From the NCBI GenBank assembly GCA_004123355.1, contig SCHM01000002.1:3038001-3102000 (forward strand): 64,000 nt of DNA, in the 5' to 3' direction. Origin of the DNA: Amphirosellinia nigrospora (taxonomy: Eukaryota; Ascomycota; Sordariomycetes; Xylariales; Xylariaceae). Below are positions 1 to 13,779 of this stretch, in pieces. Position numbers and translations under genes: made by a program. The notes beneath the pieces are model-generated. The model was not told the origin of the DNA. It saw nothing but the letters and a program-made list of their open reading frames with translations, and did not search any database. Numbering within the stretch: the stretch's first letter is position 1; each line of letters starts with the position of its first letter.

Positions 1-727
1 TAAGTTTATGCTGAACTAACTCGAGTTAGGCTAGTCTAGACCAAGTTTAGTGGCTCCGCCACACCTTTTGTGTCACCTTATGACCCAATGCGCCCGACAG
101 CTTCCGTTTTTCATCCTGTCTCTGCCCAACTCATGAAGTTCAATGTTTGTTACCTGTCAACACCAAAGTTTGAGGTTTCAAGCAACGACGTCAAGCTCGA
201 CGCACAGAGGCCTCGCTTTCTGTTTATCTATCATCAACTAACTCTCCTGTCCAAGGGCTTGAGAGAATCAGCAGCTGTCTCTGAAATAAGGCCCTTTATT
301 TCCTTGGAGGAGACTGGCTGTGTTTGATTATACCCTTTACGCCCCGCTAGAGTGCGCGACAACCTTGGAACTGACTGTCCCAGCGCCCCAGCGCCTAGTG
401 TCTACGGCTCTGGAAAACCCTCACCTGGGAAGCTCTCCATCCATCCATCATCCATTGGAAGGCTTATTGCTGTGACATCTGTTTTTCTTAACCTTCATCT
501 TCCAGTACTGTAAGGCACCGCCTGCAGTATTCGGTTGAGTTCTGCCGACGTCCAGGATTTATCCAACCATTGGCCAAAGCACGCATTCATCCACATGATG
601 CCGTAGCTGTTCGTTCCAGTGTAGCTCGTCAGAATTTCCTTCTCTATTTTCCTTGTCTCTATACCCTTAGGTATATCACTCGCAACAAGTCTCTTTCTAG
701 TATGGTAAGACTAGAATTACTGTCGTG
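1..727. other. 5' flank without a gene
   Basis: No coding region could be supported here. The stretch includes a short CCAT/CATC-rich tract near 438-456 and pyrimidine-rich DNA close to 727. It probably carries the promoter and leader of the DUF2293 gene that starts at 728. Confidence 0.5.
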
Positions 728-3700
728 ATGACCAGAGAAAAAAAGAAAGCGCCTGCGCCGGCGCACGGCGTTGCTGCGGCCGCTAGACGTGCCAAGATGG
801 AGAGAGCCTTGCAGTACTCCGATACTGTTTGGCGCAATCTAAACCCCTTGAAGGCACCCCCCAAGATGAAGCATAAGTCGTATTTTGAAGCAGTCGAAAA
901 TGCAGACAAGAAGAAGAAACTAGAATTCGAGGTATATAGTTATATTTACAGTTGGGTAGAACTCGAAATCTCAGCGAAATGCTTACCAGCTACAGATCAC
1001 CACCGACCGAGAGCCACCCCCGGGCTTCGAATTTATTCCTACCGGGCATCCCGAGCTATCACAGGAGTGCAAAGAGCAATCGCGCGATAGAGACGCCATG
1101 TTCTTCATTGTCTCTGTGAGATCTACCATTGGTATTTCTGTCTCGAAAACCACTGACCATACCGTCTAGAACTCGAAAGATACGCTGAAGCTCGATCATC
1201 ACATGAATCGCCTAGGATATCATTTCCGATGTTCCATCGTGGAGGAAGCGCGCAAAGTTCTAAAGGAGAATGGGCACCATGAACAGGCGGCCTATGTACA
1301 CGAACCTGGGAAACCGGAGCCTATACCGAACTGCCAGCGGGAGATAGATCTTGAGGCTGATGCCGTCCTCAGAGACCTTTTCCCCAGAATACCAAACACT
1401 GACCGACAGGAGATCATCGACCACGCCTTTAAGAAAGTATGCATTTCACACTATTTCTGGCTCGCTCGTTCGCGCACTAACCTAGTCTCACCAACATAGG
1501 ACGGCAAGTTCAACGGTGAAATCAAAGTCGGCATGGCCAAGGATATAACACTGGCGCGCCGAGTCCAACTTGCGGCTCTTGCTCACATAAGACATACTCA
1601 CACACGCTATGATAAACTGCTCAGAGAATCTGACTGGGCAAATGCCCGGAAAGCTGTAGAAAAGCCATGCTTGGATATCATCGTCAAGTGGCGAGGAGAT
1701 GAAGAGACTGGCCGTGACCAGCTCGACGAGATTCTTCGGGAAGTCATTGAAATTTCTGATACCGAAAGTGATTCCGAGGATGAAAGAAGTATTGCAGACA
1801 ATGCACACATTCCTACCCTTCGGACAAGATCGGTCGCAGCATCAATACCAAGCAGGGCGGTATCACGATTATTCCGTGCCGCTAACCAACAAACGGGCGT
1901 GGATAGCCGGACAAGTAGTCCTGCTCACGGTCCTCCTACGCCAACTCGGCTGAGAGCTGAAAGAAGAGCTCGCAAGACTCAGCAACGATTCAAGCGATAT
2001 GCTGCTGCAGCTGAGGCCCTTGCAAGCTCTTCGAACCAAGATGGCCAAGGGAGTATGTCCGGATTCGTAGCTACGCCCACCGAGCTTGTTGGACGTCAAG
2101 GTTCAGCCCACCCAGTAAATACATACCGCACAACTCCAAGTGCAGTCGCGCATGAGACATATATTCCGAGACCTTCCTTTGGAAGTACCGAAATCCAAAG
2201 GATGCCTCCTCCTTCCGATGGCGTTAACTATGACAGAATGGCAGGAACACCTTACGTACCTGTGGACTCTCGTGTCTATAGAGGTACAGAGCAATTTATC
2301 CGCGTACCAGATGCTCAGCGGCCCAAAGTTGGGCCATACTCGGCGAACCATATTCACCCCCTCCCGCGCCTCCTTTGTCGCCAGTAAGGCTAGGTTTGCA
2401 GGATATGCTACTGCCATCTGTTGAACCTAGGTCACCTGGCGGTGCGCCGGCCTCACCAGATGCATACCACAGAGTGCACCGTGAAGGCTATCAACCCAGG
2501 ACGGAAGCTCCTCGAGTGATTTCTCGTACCATTATTGAGCCTGTTGTGCCTGCTTATCGTCCCCAATCCCCAGGTATTATAGCCACAAATGATGAGGTAG
2601 CTGCAAAACGTCGCCGTGTCACGACTTACTTTCCCGAGGATTTCCAAGGATCTTCCAATTCCTATGTGCGTGTGGCTCCACGGAACCATGATGATGAACC
2701 TTCACATCAACCGCGAGTCGAATATCTTGGAGATGGCCGTTCCCAACCCTCGAGGCTTCAGGAACGTGTCGTTTATCAGGATGCTTCCTGGGCGACATCT
2801 GGTCAGGAGTTTCGAGTAGTTCGACCTGAAGATGGTTCTAATATATTACGACCCTATCCGATTCCTGTAACCGGGAATGATCGACCCCCAATGGTTTCGA
2901 GGGCCCCAGATCAGGTCGTCTACCCGAGCAACCCGCGGACACCGGAATATCCGACTAATCGGATTGAAGCCCCTCTTAGGTCGAGGGCTAATCCTATTGT
3001 CATCGACAGGGACAACTACGAACCCCGTCGTGTTATCGAAGTGCGAGGGTCTCCTGTGCATGGGATCTACAGAACAGCCTCTCCAAGAGGAAGGACCATT
3101 CGTAGTCAACATGTCCAAGGAGAGCCTCGCATTCGAGATCTCTCGAGAGTAGTTTATATTGATGGATCTAACGACCGCCCTGGTGGTGAGCCTAACAACC
3201 GACATCACTTGGATCATCAATCCCAATCAGTGAAACCAACCTATTATGAGGCTTCCCGTCCCATATCCCCTGCTCTGCATCCCTACCCTCATCCCAACCC
3301 GCATTCTCGACCGATCAGCGCGCTATCCTATTCCTTATGCTGGGATATCGTTCGAGTCAACGGAATGGAACGAATTCCACCTGCTCAGCCTAATCCTGCA
3401 TTCGGGGAAGTTCAAGTGCCATCCCCAGAGGCACCGAGACCTGAAAGGTAAGAACGTCGTGTGCATTTTGTGGGTCCGAATACCCATCAGGGCTCAGTCC
3501 GCTGACTATTACTACAGATTCGCAGGACTACGACCACACCCGGATGTTGGTATTGCGCAGGAAGCTATGCCACCACGGCCTAGAGACAGTGTCATCTACC
3601 GGGAGATTAGGCCTGACATCACTATGTCTCCAGGGGGTGAATACGAACGAGCGGCTCAAAGGCCATTCCCCGTCTGCCCAGCTCCGAGCAGTTACGTCGA

Positions 3701-3773
3701 GATCCGTGGTCCGCCAGCACACCAGCGTATACCCGATCATCGTGATATGTATATGTGGAGTAAATTTTACTGA
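728..3773 (+). CDS. DUF2293 domain protein with long disordered tail
   Basis: The exons read 728-931, 990-1115, 1170-1436, 1500-3447 and 3518-3773, all with GT-AG introns. The first four encode a basic N-terminus followed by a DUF2293-type domain, with landmarks such as GFEFIPTGHPELS, a CSIVEEARKVL helix and LFPRIPNTDRQEIIDHAF. After the domain comes an acidic patch (ISDTESDSEDE) and then about 600 residues rich in Pro, Arg, Ser and Tyr, which look disordered. The molecular role of DUF2293 is not known to me; the basic N-terminus and Arg-rich tail would fit nucleic-acid or nuclear contacts, but that is inference. The reading frame changes by one base somewhere between about 2256 and 2345, where no intron of normal length fits, so one base is probably missing. 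The neighbouring gene VPS20 is convergent. Confidence 0.75.
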
Positions 3774-4468
3774 TCACGATTTAATGTGTCAGAAAACAAA
3801 GGGTTATCCCTGTATAACTGCCTTCATGAGAGGCGTATAAATCATTACGAGGAGTTTACGAGACGAAACGATAGAAAGGACCTGGCGTTTCTGGTTTCAC
3901 GGTGCATGAAGCGGATTGTTTCCTGGGACTGGTCACTTTCCCAAGATACCCCAGTGCTTGACGCAGTCATGAATTCTCTGTCTGGAGTATACCAATGCAT
4001 CAATCGGTGTCCTTAGGTGTTTCGGAAAGCGAGCATGGGAGGTATGTCTTTTACACAAAAGGATGGTATATACCGGCGTGGAATTTTGTCCGCTTCAATG
4101 TCTGCACCCTGTTTGATCCTGTATATACTATGACAGAGGATCGGGAGTGCCCTTGCGGGGGTACTATTGTATACTCAAGATGCTATGCATCAAAAGTCAA
4201 TATGGTTAAAAGAAGCCATCCGTATTATATTGAGCCTTCATAATCCCTTTGTGATAAGTCATCTCGACTTCTATATGGCTGTTTATGCCGTGTATGATTA
4301 TCCGGCGCTCTTCAGAGGCCTATGCTAATAATGTAACCAAAATCTATGCGAGTGCCACCCTTTACCTGGCCTACATGCCTTACTCCACGCTACATGATTA
4401 AAGTAAACCAAATCTTAATGTTCCGTCATGATGCCAGCATCGCTTGCCTTTCTGGCCGTCTCTCTGGC
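3774..4468. other. Intergenic, convergent 3' ends
   Basis: This stretch lies between the ends of the DUF2293 gene and VPS20. Short open frames here have no recognisable family or splice logic, so I assign none. It should hold the 3' UTRs of both genes. Confidence 0.5.
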
Positions 4469-4692
4469 TTATTCGGGCCGTTGCTGCTCGCCCGTCGTAG
4501 TTTCGGGGACGAACGGTGTTGTGTTGGGGACGGCGGGTAGGGGGCCGGGCCCGTTAGCCTCACGCTCGAGGGCGGCCAGTTCGTCTTCGACTTCTTCTTC
4601 GTCTTGGTTTGTGATGCGTTCGCCGAGCATATCGCTGACTTCCTGTATGACACACAAACGTGATTAGTGTTCTCCTCCACCCGCATAATTCT

Positions 4693-4728
<36 letters not shown>

Positions 4729-5219
4729 ACGTACCTTCTGGTAGGCGATGGCATCGGCCGTCTCGCCCATGAGCTTCTCGACGTGCTCGATGCCGCCCAT
4801 CTCGGCGTGGATCTCCCGGAGCACGGCGGTGCCCTGCTGCAGGCCGAAGACGATGTCCTTCTGGATCAGGGCGAACTCGACGTTGCGCATCAGCTGCTCC
4901 AGCTGCGCCAGCTGGGCGTCCGTCTTGGAGAGGAGCTGCTCCTGGTACTTCTTGCGCCGCAGCGCGAGCAGGGCCCGCCTCTTGTCCCCCGCCGCCAGCA
5001 TCTGGCGCGCGACGTCCGTCTCCTTGTCCGTCAGCAGGGTGATGCGGCGCTGGTATTGGTGCAGCTTGTCGCGCTGGTTCTTCAGGTCGAGGATCGCCCT
5101 GTTGTAGTCGGAGGGGTGTTGGTTAGCCGGTGGGTAGGTGGCTGGCTGGTGATTGGAGAATGGAAAGGAGCAAGAACGTACTTGTCCTGGGCCGTCACGC
5201 GGCTTGAGGTATTGCCCAT
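4469..5219 (-). CDS. VPS20: ESCRT-III subunit Vps20 (CHMP6 type)
   Basis: The exons are 5219-5182, 5098-4735 and 4642-4469, which splice in frame to 191 residues, close to the family size. The protein starts MGNTSSRVTAQDKAILDLK, giving an N-terminal myristoylation signal (Gly2), then the basic helices around RRKKYQEQLL and an acidic C-terminus (QDEEEVEDELAALE) of the MIM type. In the family, Vps20 is recruited by ESCRT-II to endosomes and nucleates Snf7 polymerisation during multivesicular body sorting. This is one of the few genes here without any frame break. Intron 2 holds a long CT repeat on the gene strand. Myristoylation and role follow from family knowledge; splice sites are seen directly. 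Confidence 0.93.
4697..4727. repeat. (GA)n microsatellite in VPS20 intron 2
   Basis: A dinucleotide run of about 31 bases lies inside the second VPS20 intron. On the gene strand it reads as (CT)n and sits directly downstream of the 5' splice site at 4734. Confidence 0.95.
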
Positions 5220-6570
5220 GTTGACTTTCTCTGCTGGCTCTGGGCTGGATTTCGCTGGCTTCGTTCGTTCGTTCGTTCTCTCGCTCTTTCTTCTCTCTCG
5301 CCTGGCCTAGAATCGCTGCGGACTCCCGCCGGGAGCATGGTCTAAGACGACCCCTCCTTTATCAAGTATGCAAAGCAACGCTGATCAAAGTTCGTGGCTT
5401 GGGATTAGGAGTGAATCAGGAGTGTTTTTTGTCCTCCTTAGCGTACGGTGGTCGGTCGTCAGGGGTCTCGTGAGTTGCTATCGACGCCGTGGTCTCGATG
5501 TGGATCTACTCGTATGTCGTCGTCGTTGTTCCATTGCACCTATGGGACGCGGGATCTGCGCTAGCGTACCTAGCTACCTACTAAGGTACCATCTGCCCTT
5601 AATGATACCCAGCAACAACTATCGATAAGATAAGATACCTACCCTGCTAACCCGTCTCTTGGATGATAATCGTGTAGCGCCATGCTAAAACTAGGAAAGC
5701 CAAGAGTACTGTTAATCGCAAGGCTGTGATGCAATTCAAAGAGAAAAATTAGTTGCTGATCCAGTCTTAAAGTGTATTTGCTACTCAACAAACCCTAGCC
5801 AGCAAGTAGACGTAGAAAAACTTGCTCTCCCACCAGAAATTCCCTGCCAGTACAAGCCCTAGCGCGGCGCTACGCGATTATCATTCTGGGGACCTGCGTG
5901 TAAGTACCGGATGCTTTGCGCGTGAGGGTACGTTTTACTGGGCAGGAACTATGCATGTATGTATTTACGATTCGACCAGCAAGTGCCCCAATCAGCTATG
6001 ACTCAAGTGTAGGGGAAGAAGGTACTGTAAGTCCAAATACTAAATAGGGAGGTACCATGAGCCCCAGCAATATGCCCTTATGCCCTGGCATCCGTTTGTA
6101 GACACCATAAGGAAGGGATCTAGCTGGGCACCTGGCACCTGGTACCTATGGTGGGAAAGTATAAGCCCTGTTAGAGGGATTTTGCAGTGTATTATGGGCC
6201 GACAAGGTTTTGTGCAGGGGCTTCGGACAGGGTTGCGACGCGGCGCTTGGGCTACGCGATAGAGTTTACTACCTAGGCAGTAACTTAGTAGTCGTACGTA
6301 CCTTACATAGCTAAAATGATTTACGTACCTTACGTACCCTTACCTACCTGTTAAAATTATGTACCTACCTACCTGCTAAGATGAATAATAGTATGTAGTG
6401 CACCTTACTTAGCTAAAATGAATTACGTACCCTTACCGACCTGCTAAATTGTGTATATATACTCTAGTATCTCCCCACATACAGGGAAGACAATCCTCCA
6501 TCACTTTCAATCCATTTTTCAACCCCCGTTTTGGTAATCATCAGAACTTGATATACATTCTCTTGCCAAA
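5220..6570. other. Intergenic between VPS20 and RIX7-like gene
   Basis: This is the shared 5' region of two divergent genes. It contains GTTCG repeats near 5264-5279, many TACCTACC/GTACCTTA-like short words from 5560 to 6470, and an imperfect direct repeat listed separately. No gene is supported. Confidence 0.6.
6301..6458. repeat. Imperfect direct repeat, 102-base spacing
   Basis: A block around TAGCTAAAATGATTTACGTA (from 6308) recurs from 6410 with a few changes. Both copies run on into TACGTACCCTTAC-type sequence and a CCTGYTAAA word. The repeat lies within 270 bases of the RIX7-like start codon. Confidence 0.75.
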
Positions 6571-8712
<2,142 letters not shown>

Positions 8713-8863
8713 AATGAGATTAAGCCAGGCGTATCGGATAGACACGCGGAGAAGTTGAGAGTGCTGGAAGAAGTGGGCTGGGAGTAGAATGAGATTAAGC
8801 CAGGCGTATCGGATAGCCATGCTAAAAGGTCTATCGAGTATTGAAGGAACTCGGTTGGGAATA

Positions 8864-9359
8864 GACATGGTTTATACACAATCGTACTAATACGTACCGC
8901 CTAACTTACTAGGTGCATTGATGCCGCGTGAATTTGTGGTTCTATTTTCCAGCATTGTTTTCCTCGTTCTCATCAAGTATCGTCTCTGTCTCCCAACGTA
9001 GTCACATGTAATTTCTTAAGCGCTGTGATCATTAATGAAGGAATTGACGAGTCAATCACTGTTTATAGGATGGGACGTATTTGAATTTTGGGAATATTAC
9101 AACCCATCTGTCCTTGTTCAATCTTGGGGCCCGGCATGCGATTATTTCAAAGATCGATTCACGGCGAAAGTCGGCGAAAGTCGTTGGAGGAACAAAAAGC
9201 CTCAGAGTCTTTGTGTCAGGGTCGAGTTATTCAAAGTGCACTTTTTGTAGCTCGTAAACTACTCATCTCGACTGCGAAAATGGCTAGATAGCTCTCGAAA
9301 GGCCCCTTTTCATTGTAGATAGATCGTACTGCTAAGAGCTTGGGTCCGCAGAAGCGTCG
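8864..9359. other. Intergenic, no gene seen
   Basis: A 71-codon open frame at 9035-9250 has no recognisable domain, no splice context and ordinary composition. I do not call it a gene. Confidence 0.5.
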
Positions 9360-11285
9360 ATGATGCTATCGCGATATCATGAGGTAGCTCGAATGGCTGA
9401 CTTGGGATTTGCAGGTTTCATAGCCTTTTGTGTGTTGATCTTTGCGCCGGTGACGATCATGGCGGCGAGGGGGGCGGGAGTCTCGAGACAAGCGACCGAG
9501 GAGCACCGCCTCCTGGGGTTAGAAGTAGCCGAATGCTTCACCTCGCAGCCGAAGTTCCGGTTCGTCGACTTCGCCGGCCTCGGCCGCCACGGGCCGGGGG
9601 GCGCCCTTATACTGTCCAAGATGTCCGAGATGTCCGACTCGGACCCGGGCGTCGTCGAGCTGCGCAGTTGGTCATCAAGTACTCGTACGGCGCCCTGGCG
9701 CTCGACGACAGGACTGACGCCGACGACGACCTGCGCAACGAGTACTACTAGCTCTCGCGCCTGCGCGGCGCCGAGCACATCGTCCAGCTGATCCCCCTGG
9801 CCGACTGCTCGCTCTCGTCCCCGGCGCGTCGGACGGCGAGGACACCTACGACCAGTCTGTACAGAATCAGAAGGACGGCGAGCAGATTGCCCTCGATCGC
9901 GGGGAGCGGCCGCTCGTGCGCCGCCTCCGAGACGGTGTCCTACGTTTGCGCTCGAGTATCTCCCGGGGTGAGTATTCTGGACCCGTGACATCACCAACTT
10001 CACGCCTCTGGTGGTAGGCGGTGTCTAAGTTGAACAGAAGAAACGCTCTATCTTTCCTTCTTTCCTTCCTTCTTTCTTTCGTACTTACCCTCGCTAGCTA
10101 AGTATCTCAACATAGGGGCACAATCCATACGTTTCTCACAAGGATACGTGCCGATGGCGCGACTTGGCTTCCGAGCTGACTCCTCTGGCGAATCTGGCTT
10201 TGCAGTAAGCAGCCCTTTAGCAGTTTTCAACAACTCCAAATTCTCCCAAAAAAAAAACCATAAAAAAAAAACTTGAGAGTTTGGATGTCATTACACTCGA
10301 AGATTGCTCGCGCGTCTCGTGATCCAATTTCACTCAACTAACCAAGACGCAAATGACTCTAGTGGTCCGCCACTGCGTCAGGATGGCTTTCCCGCCCGAT
10401 ATCCCGGACGACCAATATGTCCCTGGGCAAGTGGTCCGAGAAGTCATAAAGAACCAGCCTTACTCTCAAATAACGCAGAACTCGCCGCACTTCGCCAACT
10501 TTGTGTTTGGTCAAGCGGCCGATATACCGGTGGCGAGCACCAGCCGGACCTTCCCGTGCTCAAGGTAAGCAAGCAAGCGAGCAAACCGGCATTGTTGGCG
10601 TTGATTCATGGCCGAGAGACAACGGGAAAGATAATAGTAGTCTAACGCGTGCTACAGCTCATCGATTTCGGCCGGGAAGAGAAGAACCTTATAGCAGGGC
10701 TGCAAGGTAAGTCCATGAGACAAAATCTTTTTCACGTAACTGGTCTTTGCTTTTCCTCTGGGACTAACGTGTATCCAGAAAACTCCCCTCTACCCCCTTA
10801 GAATTCGGAAGCAGGACGAACCTCTACGCAGCAGCTCTCGTAAGCCTATATTCCTAACCCCCCTAACCCCCCCTTTCTCTAAAATTATTCCGCCCTCCTC
10901 CTCTAACGCTCGCAGTCCTTCGTGGGGCTATGCTGTCTGCACGCGCCACCCGACACCTCGTTAGCGGCATCCAAGGACCCGACCGTCTACTTCTACCGGC
11001 GGCCCGACGGCACCGGCCGGCTCGTGAACACGCAGGCGCCCGCCGCGCTGCGGCAGAACCGGATCATCGACCCGCAGCTGCGGCACCTGCTCGTGCGCAT
11101 CATCACCGAGGCGTGGGCCGACATCCCCCCTGCCCGAGGTGCTGGCCGAGACCGAGGCCGCCGTCGCCTCCAAGGGGCCCGACGACCCGGACCTCGTCAA
11201 CCACGTGGCGAGGGCGCAGGGCGTTTCCGAAACGGACGAGACGCTCCGGGTGATTGCCCAGAGGTATTTATATAATCCGTCGTGA
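9360..11285 (+). pseudogene. Decayed protein-kinase-like gene
   Basis: Separate pieces in different frames together resemble a fungal kinase-fold protein. Around 9678-9800 there is a VIKYSYGALAL strand followed by a helix ending NEYY and then LRGAEHIVQL, like the ATP-lysine and alpha-C region. At 10660-10680 LIDFG resembles the DFG motif. A C-terminal part (VYFYRRPDG, DPQLRHLLVRI, EVLAETEAAVASKG) lies at about 10978-11270. Intron borders are still visible, for example GTAAGC at about 10566 and GTAAGT at about 10709. The frame is lost at several points, and a TAG at 9749-9751 replaces what would be a Trp codon, which is a substitution and not an indel. No clear HRD catalytic loop was found. 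I infer a dead or dying gene; some indels may be assembly errors. Confidence 0.6.
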
Positions 11286-12269
11286 CGCCCCGTGGGTTGG
11301 TTGCCCACGGTTGGGTCAGCGGCGTATCACATCAGTCACTGAAAGGGCATTTTGAAAAGGAATGAGCTATGTTATATGGCGTTTCGTTGTAACGAGGTCT
11401 GGGGTTTTGAATAGGATACACCGAGGTACATGTGTAGTAAATAGACTATAAATCGAGTACTAACATCTTTACTATAAAAGTAGATAGGGGTTATGATTAT
11501 TACTAATTTATATAGTGGAATGGAGCTGGAGTAACTAGTTAAATATCTTAGTAGTCAGGTATTCCCATCGTCTTAATTAAATGATCTAAAGCTCTGCCAT
11601 TATGGTCTAAAGTATAGGCCACCTGGCGCTTTGCGTGTGTTACATGATAACAAGGAAGCTACTTAGAGAGCCAAGTTTTTTTTTTAATTTTTTTTTTTTT
11701 TTTTATATTTTTTTCATGTTGTGGTATAGTTCGAAATTTTCGGAGCTGATACCGCGGGTTAGTACGACCAACTAAAACGTGAAGGTTTCATGTGATACCT
11801 AATTTGTCCCTGGCATCACCCGCGAGTCATATTGCTGATATACCAAGATAGAAGTCGACCAGAACAAATGGCTGTGGCGCTAATTCAGCTGACTCGCGTG
11901 TACTCTTCAGTTGTCATATTAACACGTCAATAATTCAAAAGATTTCACGTGGACGTCGAAATTGTATGTAATAAAGATGTCAAGTAAGACAATCGGATAT
12001 CGCTAGGCAAAGGTCATCATATACAGTATTACTGGTAATTCTAAACCCGATCCAACCCCGGCCTTCTAGATAGCAGCTCGAACTCCAGTACAACCTGCGA
12101 CCGACGGCTTGCTTTTTGGGAGAAAGTATCATTAAGAGGAGAGGGATATATGCTCGCATCAACCACGGGGGCGCGCCACGGTCTAGTCTATAAAGTACAC
12201 TCAGTGGCCGATCCGTCTATGCATATGCTCTTTTTAATCGTTACACGTCCGCTTCGTCGCGGTTATTAT
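11286..12269. other. AT-rich intergenic region
   Basis: No gene is supported. There is a T-rich block at 11676-11714 and general AT richness. Part of it must hold the 3' UTR of cytochrome c. Confidence 0.55.
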
Positions 12270-13061
12270 TTATGCGGTTTCCTTCTTGAGGTAGCTGTGG
12301 GGAAACCAGTTAGCAACTTGCGTCGAAGACGAACAGAAGAAAAGCGAAAAGGTGGCAGCTTACCTGATGAGGTCGTTGCGGTCCTTCTCCTTCTTGAGAC
12401 CACCGAAGGCCATCTTTGTGCCGGGAATGTACTTCTTGGGGTTCTCGAGGTAGGTGAACAGAGTGTCCTCGTTCCACTCAATGCCCTTCTGCTTGTTGGC
12501 GTCGGTGTAGGAATAACCATCGACGGAGCCGGTCTTTACGGCCGAACAAACCATGCAGCGCAGGGCCGACCTTGTTGCGCCCTCCTTCAGGGTGTGGCAC
12601 TGAGCGCAACGAGTTGTGAAGAGCTTCTCGCCCTTCTTGAGGTCACCTGAGAGTCGACGTTAGTCCTATGTTTTTGGTAACATCGCAAGCCATGCTGAGG
12701 ACAGATTGCATGTCGCAAGGATCAGAGTAATCCATTCTGCGCTTGCAGTATGCTATGGATTTCGATCTCCACACTGAAAGCTGCGCCCCATAGACACCCT
12801 TTGTGTCACTATAGACTGGCGTATCGAGACAATTGGTGAAAATAGCGCAAGCCCAAGTGAGAGTCGCAAACAACGTAGTTGTATTGCAGAAGCCCGAAAT
12901 CAACAGGGCAATAACCGTCTACGCCTCGTGATGTTCGGCTCAAATGTAGATACGTTGGAAATCGCCCAATGGCTTGATGATAGGTTCGGATCGACGTTGC
13001 AGACGACACGCAATGGACGAGACAATGAGGAGCGAGAAAACCTACCAGCAGAGAAACCCAT
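12270..13061 (-). CDS. CYC1: Cytochrome c
   Basis: The exons 13061-13046, 12646-12364 and 12294-12270 join in frame to 107 residues, the usual fungal length. The start MGFSAG, the haem-binding CAQCH, the [11 protein letters not shown] segment with the axial Met ligand, and the KKEKDRND tail are clear. The product carries electrons from complex III to complex IV in the mitochondrial intermembrane space. About 14 residues between EGAT and KTGS do not match the near-invariant family sequence (which has [11 protein letters not shown] there); the expected residues are present one frame over. The shift lies between about 12571-12580 and the three-T run at 12535-12537, so two opposite indels cancel. 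The gene is divergent from a mitochondrial membrane-protein gene. Confidence 0.93.
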
Positions 13062-13779
13062 TTTGACGGTTGTGTTGAGGTTGATGTGAGGAAGACGGTA
13101 GGTGCAGGATTGAGAGTAGTGAGGCGACGAGTAAGCTGTCGTTGAGATGGGTTGTGGCGAGTTGTAAGATGTCGTAGGAATTATCAGGAGGGAGAAAAAA
13201 AGATTGAGGTAATCGGGATTTATTAAAAAAAAGAAGTAGGTATGAGCTCAGCACTCGCAGCAGACCTTCCTTGCATGCCACTAAGATCTGTGTTTGGCAA
13301 CGTCTGCGGGTCACCATTACGGGCCGCTTCTTTGTATTGGCCAATGGCGAGAGCCCTGAAGTAATAACCGCTCCGAGGAAATCCGGCTGTACGGAGGTAC
13401 GTACTTTGTTTAGCACTCTTTAGCGAGAATTTTTCGCGGTAGACCGCTGGCCCCTTGACAAACGGTGACGCTACGGCGGCCGCACAGTTTATCTCAGCTA
13501 CAAAGTACCTAGGTACTTGGCATATAGCGGCGGCTTCCGCATACCCCTGGGGTTAGTGTAAGCATCACGGAAAAATATCCCTGATCGCCGGCTGCTCTCG
13601 CAGATCTGCTATCACAAGCAAATGTGCTCTTTGTAACCCACATTCGAGTCATGTCAGCGTTCTTTTAGTGAGGCTATCGTGGATACAGATTGGGACGGCA
13701 TTAGCGGGTGCGACTTCGCAAACCCCAGAAACCCAGAAACCCCAGTGCTGTTGTGAATTTCCGACCCAATTGACCTGCC
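13062..13779. promoter_or_regulatory. Divergent promoter of two mitochondrial genes
   Basis: This 718-base gap separates the start codons of cytochrome c and a mitochondrial membrane protein. It contains an ATTGG at 13336-13340 that directly abuts a CCAAT at 13341-13345, a palindromic site of the kind bound by the HAP/CBC complex, which is known to control respiratory genes in fungi. Binding here is inference. Confidence 0.5.

Noticed and set aside
2256-2345. An intron in the DUF2293 gene
   Set aside because: The only GT-AG pairs with the right length modulo three are about 35 bases long and lack a branch site; a missing base is more likely.
9377-10003. Long open frame on the minus strand over the kinase-like relic
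   Set aside because: It is Arg/Pro-rich, has no recognisable motif and mirrors the GC-rich plus-strand coding sequence; it is a shadow frame.
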